Below, piece by piece: positions 8,807 to 16,426 of a stretch of DNA of 64,000 bases; within the stretch, counting starts at the first letter, position 1, and every line of letters begins with the position of its first letter. The DNA is taken from the NCBI GenBank assembly GCA_013203955.1, contig JABMOY010000126.1:42003-106002 (forward strand), in the 5' to 3' direction. The position numbers and the translations under genes are program-made. The stretch is from Rhodospirillales bacterium (GTDB taxonomy: Bacteria; Pseudomonadota; Alphaproteobacteria; Rhodospirillales; Casp-alpha2). The notes below the pieces were generated by a model that was not told the DNA's origin, made no database searches, and worked only from the letters and a program-made list of their open reading frames with translations.

Positions 8807-9036
8807 CTGCTCATCCTTTTTCTTTTCTTTGGGCTAAATACCCAAGAAGGTTGTTTAATTAGAGCCTCATATTACCTAACCTAATTACTCAGAAAAACCC
8901 TAAACTTGTTCGGGTTCAAAGCATGGGCCTTTCGGGGGCCTGGGGCTTGAGTTTTTCGAATAGCCGCCATCCCGGAGATGTTGTATACGGCTGGCAAGAC
9001 ATCTTTTCCAGAATTTTTCGGAATCTCCTTTATTTC

Positions 9037-10551
9037 ATGGCAAAAAACAAGGCAATGACGACGGAGCGTCTGGATCTTCTGCTAGTTAATCCGGGCGGTC
9101 GCGGGAAGATTTACCAGGAATTGGGCGACGAACTGTCGGCGGTGGAACCGCCGCTTTGGTGTCGGCTGATCGGGGGCTATGTCCGTGACCAGGGCTTTAA
9201 AATCGAAATCCTCGATTCGGAAGCCCTAAACCTCCCCCCCGCCGCCATTGCCGACAAAGTAGCCACTTTGAACCCACGTCTGGTGGCGATGGTCGTTTTT
9301 GGTCATCAGCCCTCCGCCTCAACCCAGCAAATGATGGGCGCCGCCGAGGCCTGCCGGGCGATCAAGGCCGAAACCGAAGATATCCCGATCATTATGGTCG
9401 GCGGACACGTGTCGGCCCTGCCCGAGCGCACCCTTGACGAGGAGCCTGTTGACTTCGTTTGCAAGGGAGAAGGCCCGGTGACGGTGGTGCAGCTTCTCGA
9501 AGCCATGTCCCAGGAAGGCGAAATCGATTTTGAGGCCATTGAGGGCTTGGTGTGGATGCGTGACGGCAAACCGGTGGTAAATCCATCACCGCCCTTGATC
9601 AAGGATTTGGACGCAGACCTTCATGGAAACGTCTGGGAACTGTTGCCGATGGACAAATACCGGGCCCATAACTGGCAATGTTTCGGCGATCTGGAGTCGC
9701 GGGAACCTTATGCCTCGATTTATACGTCCTTGGGGTGTCCCTATAAATGCGCGTTTTGCTGCGTTAATGCGCCGTTTGACGTCAATCGCTACCGCATGCG
9801 GAGCCCGGAGGCCGTCGTCAAGGAAATTGATTTTCTCCATGACACATACGGCATCAAGACCTACAAAATTATCGACGAGATGTTCGTGCTTAACGAACGT
9901 CATGTTCTGGATATCTGCAATCTTCTGATCGAACGCAATTACGGCCTCAACATCTGGGCCTATGCCCGCATCGATACCGTCAAGCCGAAGATGCTGGATA
10001 AGCTGAGGGACGCCGGCATCCGCTGGTTGGCGCTGGGGATCGAATCCGGGTCCGAGCATGTGCGTGATGGTGCCGAAAAGGCCTTCAGCCAGGAAGACAT
10101 CACCGACATCGTCCGCGACATCCAGAAAGCCGGCATCAAAGTCATCGGCAATTTTATTTTCGGCCTACCCGATGATAATCAGGAAACCATGCAGCAGACC
10201 CTCGACTTGGCGATTGAGCTCAACTGCGAATTCGTCAACCTGTACTCAGCCATGGCTTATCCGGGTTCTCCCCTTTATGTTGACGCGGTGACTAAGAACT
10301 TGCCCCTGCCGGATCAATGGTCCGGGTTTTCGCAACATAGCTTTGACTGTCAGCCCCTGCCGACCGATCACCTGAGTGCCGGCGAAGTCTTGAAGTTCCG
10401 GGATGACGCTTTTCACACCTATTTCTCCAACCCACGGTATCTGGACATGGTGACACAGGCTTTCGGTTGGGAAACCCGCCGCCATATCGAGGATATGGCC
10501 AAACACCGCCTTAAACGGAAAATTCTGGATGAACTTGATGCGGCGGAATAA
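9037..10551 (+). CDS. Cobalamin-binding-type radical SAM protein (C)
   Basis: The protein has 504 residues from the ATG at MAKNKAM. The ORF track begins 38 codons further upstream, and MTTERLDL, six codons later, is another possible start. The B12-type domain shows LLVNPGGRGKIYQELG and VGGHVSALPERTL. The radical SAM cluster motif is TSLGCPYKCAFCCVNAPF, and the SAM-contact region includes RWLALGIESGSEHVRDGA. It is less similar to proteins A and B than they are to each other. Its stop is three bases before the sugar-kinase ATG, so the two form an operon. That links the chemistry to an activated sugar pathway (inference). Confidence 0.88.
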   Translation: MAKNKAMTTERLDLLLVNPGGRGKIYQELGDELSAVEPPLWCRLIGGYVRDQGFKIEILDSEALNLPPAAIADKVATLNPRLVAMVVFGHQPSASTQQMMGAAEACRAIKAETEDIPIIMVGGHVSALPERTLDEEPVDFVCKGEGPVTVVQLLEAMSQEGEIDFEAIEGLVWMRDGKPVVNPSPPLIKDLDADLHGNVWELLPMDKYRAHNWQCFGDLESREPYASIYTSLGCPYKCAFCCVNAPFDVNRYRMRSPEAVVKEIDFLHDTYGIKTYKIIDEMFVLNERHVLDICNLLIERNYGLNIWAYARIDTVKPKMLDKLRDAGIRWLALGIESGSEHVRDGAEKAFSQEDITDIVRDIQKAGIKVIGNFIFGLPDDNQETMQQTLDLAIELNCEFVNLYSAMAYPGSPLYVDAVTKNLPLPDQWSGFSQHSFDCQPLPTDHLSAGEVLKFRDDAFHTYFSNPRYLDMVTQAFGWETRRHIEDMAKHRLKRKILDELDAAE

Positions 10552-10554
10552 TAC

Positions 10555-11559
10555 ATGATTATCAGCCGCACCCCTTTCCGCGTGTCGCTTTTCGGCGGTG
10601 GTTCTGATTATCCGAAATGGTACCTGCAACACGGCGGCGCTGTTTTCGGCTTTGCCATCAATAAATATTGTTACCTTTCTGTCCGTCCCTTGCCGCCGTT
10701 TTTCGAGTATCGAAACCGGATAGTCTATTCGAAAGTCGAAATGGTGAATGAAATTTCCGAAATCGAGCATCCCGCCGTCCGGGGAGTCCTCGAAGATATG
10801 GGAATCAAAATCGGTCTTGAAATCCACCACGACGGTGACCTTCCTGCGCGTTCCGGGCTGGGCTCATCCTCATCGTTCACGGTCGGGCTTCTCAACACCC
10901 TATCGGCGATGAACGGAAAAGAATTAAACAAAAAGACCCTGGCTCAGGAAGCGCTGCGCATCGAACAACAAGTGATTAAGGAACATGTCGGCTCGCAAGA
11001 CCAGATCTGGGCGTCATATGGGGGAATCAACCGCATCGAGTTTTTAAAGAACGGCGATTTTGAGGTCCAACCTGCGGGCATTTCGGAAGCCCGGCAGAAA
11101 ATTCTTTTGGATCATCTGCTTTTGTTTTTCACGGGCTTTTCACGATTTGCGCCGGAAATTGCAAAAAAGCAGATCGAAAATCTCGATAAGCGCGAAAAGC
11201 ATTTGCAAGCCATGACCGGCCTCGTCGATGAAGCTTTGGGCGTGGTTAAGTCCGATACCCGCCCGATCACCGAAATCGGCGAAATGCTTCGTGAAACGTG
11301 GCGGCTCAAACGGGAGTTGGCGGATAACGTTTCGACGCCTGAAATCGACGAAATCTATGACGCCGCCCTGGAAGCGGGCGCCATTGGCGGGAAGCTGCTG
11401 GGCGCGGGCGGCGGTGGTTTCATGCTTTTGTTCGCTAAGCCGGAAAATCAACCGGCCGTTATTGAAAAGCTGAAAGGCTTAATCCGCGTAAAATTCGGTA
11501 TTGATGATGTGGGTTCAAAGATTGTCGTCTTTGAGCCGGCGGGACTGGAAAACCGCTAG
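10555..11559 (+). CDS. GHMP-family sugar kinase, HddA-like
   Basis: This 334-residue protein is a GHMP kinase. The N-terminal TPFRVSLFGGGSDYPKWY is typical of the D-glycero-alpha-D-manno-heptose 7-phosphate kinase branch. DLPARSGLGSSSSFTVG near residue 100 is the ATP-binding motif 2, and GGKLLGAGGGGFMLLF near residue 280 is motif 3. It would phosphorylate the anomeric carbon of a sugar phosphate before nucleotide activation. Heptose 7-phosphate is the best guess and agrees with the GT9 heptosyltransferase-like gene upstream. No isomerase, phosphatase or nucleotidyltransferase partner lies in the window. Confidence 0.8.
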   Translation: MIISRTPFRVSLFGGGSDYPKWYLQHGGAVFGFAINKYCYLSVRPLPPFFEYRNRIVYSKVEMVNEISEIEHPAVRGVLEDMGIKIGLEIHHDGDLPARSGLGSSSSFTVGLLNTLSAMNGKELNKKTLAQEALRIEQQVIKEHVGSQDQIWASYGGINRIEFLKNGDFEVQPAGISEARQKILLDHLLLFFTGFSRFAPEIAKKQIENLDKREKHLQAMTGLVDEALGVVKSDTRPITEIGEMLRETWRLKRELADNVSTPEIDEIYDAALEAGAIGGKLLGAGGGGFMLLFAKPENQPAVIEKLKGLIRVKFGIDDVGSKIVVFEPAGLENR

Positions 11560-11593
11560 CCCTTTCGCTAACGTCTATCCCTGAAGGAACTTC

Positions 11594-12565
11594 ATGGCGA
11601 AACAAACCGCACCGGCGAAATCAAATAAGAAACCAACGTCCAAAAAGGCGCTGGTTTCCGTCGTCCTGTCATTCCGCAATGAAGAAGACGTTATCCCGGA
11701 ATTGATCAGGCGGCTGGAAACAGTTCTTAAAAAGGAATCGGTCGATTACGAGCTGATATTCGTCAATGACGATTCCACGGATGGGTCCTTGTCGCTGTTG
11801 AAAAAAAACGCGGCAAAAAACAAAAACATTAAGATCATCAATATGTCGCGGCGGTTCGGGGTTTCTGAGTGCGTCTTCGCGGGCATCGCCCACGCATCCG
11901 GCGACGCTATCATTACCATGGACGCCGACTTGCAGGATCCACCCGAGGTCATGCCCGAATTGATCGCCAAATGGCGGGACGGCGCCGAGGTGGTGTACAC
12001 CGTTCGCACCCATCGGGACGGCGAAAAGCCCCTGAAGATGTGGCTGACGCGCATGGCTTACCGGGCCATCAATGCGTCTTCTGAAGTCGATATGCCGGTT
12101 AACGCCGGCGATTTTAGGCTGCTCAGCAGGATGGCCTGTGAAAAATTGCTGGAATTGGGGGAACTTGACCCCTATCCCCGCGGATTGGTTCCGTGGATCG
12201 GCTACCGCCAGGAACCTGTCTATTACCGGCGCGAAGCCCGGGTCGCGGGAACCGCCCATTTCTCGCTTTTCGGTAGCCTCAACCCCTACAAGACTTTCAT
12301 TTCGGGCCTGACATCGTTTTCCATGGCGCCGATCTTCCTAATCTTTTTGATCGGCGGCGGCATTTCCGCCCTTTCTTTGGCCGTCATGGTTTTTTCGTTT
12401 GTTTTTGGCGATGGATCGTCTTTGTGGGCAACGTTCTTAGTTTTTATGTGGGGCTCATTGCTTTTTGCCATCGGTTTCGTCGGCATCTATGTCGGGCGCA
12501 CATACAAAGACGTTCGCGGCAGGCCGCGCTATATCGTCAAGGATACCATCGGTTTTGGGGAATGA
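11594..12565 (+). CDS. Glycosyltransferase family 2, polyprenyl-phosphate sugar transferase type
   Basis: This 323-residue protein has a lysine-rich start, then the GT-A domain with SVVLSFRNEEDVIPELI, the metal-site region ITMDADLQDPPEVMPEL near residue 115, and GDFRLLSRMACEKL. Two hydrophobic helices near residues 235-300 anchor it in the membrane. This layout is that of the dolichyl/undecaprenyl-phosphate mannosyl- or glucosyltransferases (DPM1, GtrB, ArnC). It probably charges a polyprenyl phosphate with a sugar used by the GT-C-like protein of this block. GAAGGA lies six bases before the ATG. Confidence 0.85.
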   Translation: MAKQTAPAKSNKKPTSKKALVSVVLSFRNEEDVIPELIRRLETVLKKESVDYELIFVNDDSTDGSLSLLKKNAAKNKNIKIINMSRRFGVSECVFAGIAHASGDAIITMDADLQDPPEVMPELIAKWRDGAEVVYTVRTHRDGEKPLKMWLTRMAYRAINASSEVDMPVNAGDFRLLSRMACEKLLELGELDPYPRGLVPWIGYRQEPVYYRREARVAGTAHFSLFGSLNPYKTFISGLTSFSMAPIFLIFLIGGGISALSLAVMVFSFVFGDGSSLWATFLVFMWGSLLFAIGFVGIYVGRTYKDVRGRPRYIVKDTIGFGE

Positions 12566-12590
12566 CCCGGTCGGACATATCGGCCGGGTC
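12564..12590. terminator. Stem-loop between convergent genes
   Basis: GACCCGG and CCGGGTC pair over a 13-base loop, and further inner pairs are possible. The stem begins on the stop codon of the GT2 gene and ends just before the stop of the convergent phosphatase-like gene. No T-run is visible on either side, so it is a possible bidirectional pause or mRNA-end hairpin rather than a standard intrinsic terminator. Confidence 0.45.
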
Positions 12591-12598
12591 CGTGGGTA

Positions 12599-13144
12599 TC
12601 AGCCTTTGGGCTTCGGCATTGGCGCCAAGCCCAGCAGGTTTCTGACGGCCCCTTCACGGCTTGCCTTCAGGCCCAACGTTCTTCCCTCTTCAATGGCGAA
12701 TTCGCCGGGAACACCCTTGGCCGCGCGGTACATGGCCCACAGGGCGCCCGCCCGGTTTGCCGTCTTGCAATAGACCAACAAAGGATAATTACTCGGGTCC
12801 TCGACGATGGCGGTGAATTGCTTCACCTGGTCGAGTGTCGGCGCACGGGTCACCACCGGAATATTGAAGAACGCCAAGCCTACGCTTTCCAAATCGGTTT
12901 TAGCCTTGGCGACGCCTTCCTTGAGGCCGCGAATATCCAAAACGGCCTTGAAGCCAAGCGCCTTAAGTTCGGAAGCTGCGCCGGGCTTGAGCGCACCTGA
13001 TGTGGCAACGAACGGCGTTGCGCGGTTGTAATAGGTGATGGCCGGGCTGACCTTGTCGCCGAAGGGCGCCTGATTAGGGCCGGCCTGGGCCGGAAGTGAC
13101 AGCCCCAACGCCAGGGCCAGAACTATTAATGCCAGAGATTTCAT
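12599..13144 (-). CDS. Exported DSP/tyrosine-phosphatase-like, Blh-type sulfur transferase domain protein
   Basis: The protein has 181 residues. MKSLALIVLALALGLSLPAQAG is a Sec signal peptide, so the product is periplasmic. The mature part contains AVLDIRGLKEGVAKAK and the loop VYCKTANRAGALWAM. The latter has the C-x4-R spacing of the beta-lactamase-hydrolase-like (Blh/DUF442) domain rather than the C-x5-R of true phosphatases. I start at the ATG because the longer TTG ORF would contain the GGAGG ribosome binding site. It diverges from a BigR/SqrR-type regulator. Blh domains in the BigR regulon take part in sulfide and persulfide handling, which is the probable role here. Confidence 0.75.
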   Translation of the reverse strand: MKSLALIVLALALGLSLPAQAGPNQAPFGDKVSPAITYYNRATPFVATSGALKPGAASELKALGFKAVLDIRGLKEGVAKAKTDLESVGLAFFNIPVVTRAPTLDQVKQFTAIVEDPSNYPLLVYCKTANRAGALWAMYRAAKGVPGEFAIEEGRTLGLKASREGAVRNLLGLAPMPKPKG

Positions 13145-13224
13145 AACCTTATCCTCCAATTTCTAACCCCCCTGACGGGAAGCCCCTGTGGCCGGATGGA
13201 CCGGTTTTGTATTTATTGTTGATT

Positions 13225-13245
13225 ATTATATCTAAGTATCATAAT
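13225..13245. promoter_or_regulatory. Candidate operator of the BigR/SqrR-like repressor
   Basis: ATTAT and ATAAT are inverted arms around ATCTAAGTATC, a 21-bp AT-rich dyad. It lies 10 bases before the ArsR-type gene and about 80 before the divergent Blh-like gene. The position is right for a site controlling both genes. The arms are short, so confidence is moderate. Confidence 0.45.
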
Positions 13246-13255
13246 ATACGCAAGT

Positions 13256-13615
13256 ATGAATTTAAAGAGCATGCATAAAAACGCCGACAAGGCGACGGAC
13301 CTTTTGAAGGCGTTGGCGAGCCGCAACCGGCTGTTGATTCTTTGTCATCTTTTGGATGGGGAAAAAACCGTCGGTGAGCTTGCCGGCTTGTTGGAGTTGC
13401 GTCATGCCGCCGCCTCGCAACAACTTTCCTTGCTACGTAAAGACGGCCTGGTTACAGGGCGGCGGGACAAGCAAACAATTTATTATTCCCTGGCTTCCGA
13501 TGAGGCTGAACAGGTGTTGGCTGTCTTGCATAAGGGGTTTTGCGAGCCGCCGAAAAAGAAAAACAGAAAATCCGGAAACCCACGAGCAAAACCTTTCCCC
13601 TGCTTCCCTGTCTAG
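13256..13615 (+). CDS. ArsR-family repressor of BigR/SqrR persulfide-sensor type
   Basis: This 119-residue winged-helix protein has LLKALASRNRLLILCHLLDG (helix 2), HAAASQQLSLLRKDGLV (recognition helix) and RRDKQTIYYSLA (wing). Cysteines occur at residues 30 and 96, exactly 66 apart, the same spacing as the two persulfide-sensing cysteines of BigR and SqrR (41/107 in SqrR). The CxC metal motif of arsenic or cadmium sensors is absent. A lysine-rich tail follows the last helix. The divergent neighbour encodes a Blh-like periplasmic protein. I infer reversible repression relieved by sulfane sulfur. Confidence 0.82.
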   Translation: MNLKSMHKNADKATDLLKALASRNRLLILCHLLDGEKTVGELAGLLELRHAAASQQLSLLRKDGLVTGRRDKQTIYYSLASDEAEQVLAVLHKGFCEPPKKKNRKSGNPRAKPFPCFPV

Positions 13616-13640
13616 GAAATAAGTTCGAAATTCGCCGTTC

Positions 13641-13910
13641 TCAGGCCGAATGAAATTCCCGGTCGCGGTGATAAGCGGCCGTGAAATCGTCAAGCATCCG
13701 GGCGGCCTGGGCGTCGAAATCGGCGCGCTGGACAAGCGCCCGGATGATGAAGGCGGCAAAGGTCACGGCTTCGCCTTTACCGCGAAGTTGGAACGCGCCG
13801 GCGAAATCATCCAAATCCTCATGAGTTTGTTTTCTAGCCATCACGTTTAGCTGGCTTTTCACCAACCGGTGCTTGTCGCGCCATTTCTTTTGGATGGTGG
13901 CCGTGGCCAT
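13641..13910 (-). CDS. Small probable ribbon-helix-helix protein behind hflX
   Basis: The protein has 89 residues and I do not recognise a named family. A basic start (QKKWRDKHRLVKSQLNVMAR) is followed by a short strand-like stretch, then a helix (HEDLDDFAGAFQL) and a second helix opening with GKGEAVTFAAFIIRAL. This order resembles the MetJ/Arc ribbon-helix-helix fold of antitoxins and small repressors. AAGGA lies eight bases before the ATG, so the gene looks real. A promoter and a perfect 34-bp palindrome lie immediately upstream, suggesting autorepression. No toxin gene adjoins it. The DNA-binding role is inference. Confidence 0.65.
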   Translation of the reverse strand: MATATIQKKWRDKHRLVKSQLNVMARKQTHEDLDDFAGAFQLRGKGEAVTFAAFIIRALVQRADFDAQAARMLDDFTAAYHRDREFHSA

Positions 13911-13927
13911 GGGTCATTTCCTTCTAC

Positions 13928-13961
13928 GGATAGAATAATCTACTAGTAGATTATTCTATCC
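13928..13961. promoter_or_regulatory. Perfect 34-bp palindrome (operator candidate)
   Basis: GGATAGAATAATCTACT is followed directly by its exact reverse complement, giving a 34-bp palindrome centred on CTAG. Each half contains a smaller dyad, TAGAATAATCTA on one side and TAGATTATTCTA on the other. The site therefore looks like two 12-bp binding sites flanking CTAG. It overlaps the -10 box of the small gene downstream. There is no T-run, so it is not an intrinsic terminator. Confidence 0.8.
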
Positions 13962-13976
13962 ATTTCACAAAGTCAA
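13948..13976 (-). promoter_or_regulatory. Sigma70-type promoter of the small RHH-like gene
   Basis: On the minus strand, TTGACT (13971-13976) and TAATCT (13948-13953) are separated by exactly 17 bases. The -35 box overlaps the hflX stop codon, and the -10 box lies inside the 34-bp palindrome. Initiation would fall near 13941, leaving a leader of about 30 bases to the ATG at 13910. Confidence 0.65.
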
Positions 13977-15316
13977 TTCCGCCTTTGGAAACGTTCCAAG
14001 TCGGCTTCATCCAGACGGACCTTCACATGTATGGCATCGGCTTCGTCACGCCGGTCGACGACTTCCCCGTGTTCATACAGCCATGCCAGGGAGGCTCCGT
14101 CGCCGTGTTTAAGGGATACCTCAAAAAGCTGGAAGTTTGCGGTGATCTGATCATCAATGACGGACGCGAGATCTTGGCAGCCTTCGCCCGTAATCGCTGA
14201 TACAAGAACTGCGGGGATATTGCTGCGCTTGGCTTGATTGGCCAACACGATTTTGTCCTCCCCCGGCAAAAGGTCGATTTTGTTCAGCACTTCGGTCAAG
14301 GTTAATTCGACACCTTCCCCCAACCCGATTTCCCTCAAGACTTCCAGAACGTCCGCTTTTTGCGCTTCCGTATCCTCATGGGCGGCGTCTCGGACATGAA
14401 GGATAACGTCCGCTTCAATAACTTCTTCAAGGGTCGCGTGAAAGGCCTGGACGAGCTCGTGCGGCAGTTGAGAGATAAACCCAACGGTATCGGACAGGAT
14501 CACTTTCCGCCCCGACGGGGTTTCCAGGCCGCGCATGGTCGGGTCAAGGGTAGCAAAAAGTTGGTCCTCGGCCTTGACCTTGGCCTTCGTCATTCTGTTG
14601 AACAACGTCGATTTTCCGGCATTCGTATAACCGACCAGGGCGACCACCGGATAAGGAATGCGCCGGCGCGCCTGGCGGTGCAAATCGCGGGTACGCTTGA
14701 CGTCTTTCAGCTCACGTTTGAGCCTGGTGATCCGCTTGCCGATAAGACGGCGGTCGGTTTCGATTTGGGTTTCGCCGGGGCCGCCCATAAAACCGGCGCC
14801 GCCCCGTTGGCGTTCCAGATGGGTCCAGCTTCTGACCAGCCGACTTCGCTGATAATCAAGGGCCGCCAGTTCGACCTGCAGGCGACCTTCGCGGGTTCGG
14901 GCCCGAGCGCCGAAAATTTCCAAAATCAGGCCTGTGCGGTCAATGACCTTGCATTGCCATTCTTGCTCCAGATTGCGCTGCTGTACGGGTGTTAAGGAAG
15001 CATCGACGACGGCAACGGATATTTTTCGATTGCCGGTTTCTTTGCCTTGGATGATGTCACCCAACCGACCAAGGACCCCAGTACCGAAAAGTGTCGCCGG
15101 CCGGCGCCGGCCCATGCGAACGACTTCCGAATGGGCGACCTCAAGATTAATGGCCTTGGCCAAGCCGACGGCTTCGCCCAGGAGCGATTCTTCCTTCCTT
15201 GCAGATGAAGATGATTTTAGGCGTGGATGAACAACAAGACAGGCTTCTCCGCCCTGGTTACCCGGGGGATTTTGTTGTTCGGGTGGGTGTAGGCCTGTCA
15301 ATTTCCCGGCCGACAA
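13973..15316 (-). CDS. hflX: GTPase HflX
   Basis: This 447-residue ribosome-associated GTPase rescues or splits stalled ribosomes after stress. The N-terminal HflX domain includes MGRRRPATLFGTG. The glycine-rich linker GGAGFMGGPGETQIETDRR is diagnostic. G1 is ALVGYTNAGKSTLFN, G3 is LSDTVGFISQLPHELVQAF, and G4 is NKID. The start is TTG, three bases beyond the hfq stop, giving the classic hfq-hflX order. The first 30 residues are unlike the family, so translation could also start a little later. It ends beside the palindrome-controlled small gene. Confidence 0.93.
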   Translation of the reverse strand: MSAGKLTGLHPPEQQNPPGNQGGEACLVVHPRLKSSSSARKEESLLGEAVGLAKAINLEVAHSEVVRMGRRRPATLFGTGVLGRLGDIIQGKETGNRKISVAVVDASLTPVQQRNLEQEWQCKVIDRTGLILEIFGARARTREGRLQVELAALDYQRSRLVRSWTHLERQRGGAGFMGGPGETQIETDRRLIGKRITRLKRELKDVKRTRDLHRQARRRIPYPVVALVGYTNAGKSTLFNRMTKAKVKAEDQLFATLDPTMRGLETPSGRKVILSDTVGFISQLPHELVQAFHATLEEVIEADVILHVRDAAHEDTEAQKADVLEVLREIGLGEGVELTLTEVLNKIDLLPGEDKIVLANQAKRSNIPAVLVSAITGEGCQDLASVIDDQITANFQLFEVSLKHGDGASLAWLYEHGEVVDRRDEADAIHVKVRLDEADLERFQRRN

Positions 15317-15319
15317 TAA

Positions 15320-15622
15320 TTAGGCCTCGACCTCCGCCTCCGCCTCCGCCTCCGCCTCCGCTTCCGCTTCCGCTTCCGCATCCCCGTCTTTATCAGGATC
15401 GAATAATTGGATCGGCACAGAAGGCATGACCGTCGAAATAGCATGCTTGTAGACCAACTGCGTGTGTCCGTCCCGGCGCAATAACACCGAAAAATTATCA
15501 AACCAAGTCGCGATTCCTTGAAGCTTGACCCCGTTGACCAAAAAAACGGTCACGGGCGTCTTTTGTTTCCGGATATGATTTAGAAAGACGTCTTGGACGT
15601 TTTGTGACTTTTCGGACGACAT
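15320..15622 (-). CDS. hfq: RNA chaperone Hfq with Ala-Glu repeat tail
   Basis: The protein has 100 residues from the ATG (MSSEKSQ) preceded by GGGGGTGA; the ORF track uses a GTG three codons earlier. The Sm1 segment reads [23 protein letters not shown], and Sm2 has [12 protein letters not shown], the conserved YKHA motif that contacts RNA uridines. The core ends near residue 77, and the rest is an acidic alternating Ala-Glu tail encoded by a hexanucleotide repeat. Hfq hexamers pair small RNAs with mRNAs. Acidic Hfq tails compete with RNA for the core and speed release, so the repeat length may tune this (inference). Confidence 0.95.
   Translation of the reverse strand: MSSEKSQNVQDVFLNHIRKQKTPVTVFLVNGVKLQGIATWFDNFSVLLRRDGHTQLVYKHAISTVMPSVPIQLFDPDKDGDAEAEAEAEAEAEAEAEVEA
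15331..15378 (-). repeat. Hexanucleotide microsatellite in the hfq 3' end
   Basis: Eight tandem 6-bp units are present, five CCTCCG and three CTTCCG as read on the plus strand, encoding alternating Glu and Ala in Hfq. Unit gain or loss would change the tail by two residues without a frameshift. Confidence 0.9.
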
Positions 15623-15760
15623 TGTTGTCACCCCCTTTATTTTTGAACCCGATCGATCAGGAGATGGACCGCGGGTTTCTCCCTGTTATCAATAACTTAT
15701 TTTATTTCCCCTGCTTCCCTGCGGCTCTTGCAGAGAAGCCCCAAATACCGACATTTTAGC

Positions 15761-16417
15761 TTACAGGTTAATAACAAACTTGCAAAGCGCGTCACAGTCG
15801 AAAAAATGTCGGGCCGGAGGATGGGCGGAGAGTTCCCCTGGTTTGGGGGCTTGGTCGCGGACCAGGATGGGCGTGCAACCGGCGTTATGAGCGCATTCCA
15901 GGTCGATGTCCGCATCGCCGGCGATCCACACCCCGGGGCCTTTTTCTATTCCACTTGGCGCCAATGCCATATCAACCGGTTCTGTTGCCGGTTTATCCTT
16001 ATTCGCGTCCAAAGCGCCGATCATGGCGCCGAAAAATCGATCCCAACCCAGATGCTTTGCTTCAAGGCGCAGTAAATCGCCTTTTTTGTTACTGATGACG
16101 CTTAAGTGAATTCCCGCTTCCGCCAAGGTGACCAACATGTCCTCGGCGCCGGCTAAGGGTTGCAGTTTTTCAACATGGATGGCGCCATAACGTTCATAGA
16201 AAACATTGCCCGCCTCCCGCCAGCGGTCACCAAAAAGATCCGGAAAACTGTTGCGGAGAGATTTCCGGACACGGCCCCTCGTTTGATCCAATGTCCAAGG
16301 AGATTGGCCGAAGGCTTCAAGGGTGGCGTTCAGGGCATCGTGAATGACCGGCCATGAATCCACCAACGTGTTATCCCAATCGAAAAGGATGGCCCTGGGT
16401 TTTGTTTTAAGGGGCAA
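15761..16417 (-). CDS. HAD-superfamily phosphatase, phosphoglycolate phosphatase-like
   Basis: This 218-residue HAD subfamily IA protein has motif I AILFDWDNTLVDSW with the nucleophilic and acid/base aspartates, a helical cap, motif II HLSVISNKKGDLL, and motif IV WIAGDADIDLECAHNAG. The length and cap suit small phosphate esters such as 2-phosphoglycolate. It lies between hfq and an aminotransferase gene, nine bases past the latter's stop, so it is probably the next gene of that operon. The true substrate is unknown. Confidence 0.85.
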   Translation of the reverse strand: MPLKTKPRAILFDWDNTLVDSWPVIHDALNATLEAFGQSPWTLDQTRGRVRKSLRNSFPDLFGDRWREAGNVFYERYGAIHVEKLQPLAGAEDMLVTLAEAGIHLSVISNKKGDLLRLEAKHLGWDRFFGAMIGALDANKDKPATEPVDMALAPSGIEKGPGVWIAGDADIDLECAHNAGCTPILVRDQAPKPGELSAHPPARHFFDCDALCKFVINL

Positions 16418-16426
16418 GATGGCTAC

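Noticed and set aside
8856-8887. TAATTAG...CTAATTA inverted repeat between divergent radical SAM genes
   Set aside because: Seven-base AT arms 18 bases apart are easily met by chance in this AT-rich gap, so I do not claim a site.
13928-13961. 34-bp palindrome as a phage attachment site or terminator
   Set aside because: No integrase, tRNA or second copy is present and there is no T-run. Its overlap with a good promoter favours an operator.
15331-15378. CRISPR-like repeat
   Set aside because: Units are 6 bp, contiguous and in the hfq reading frame, without spacers. It is a coding microsatellite. No CRISPR array exists in the window.
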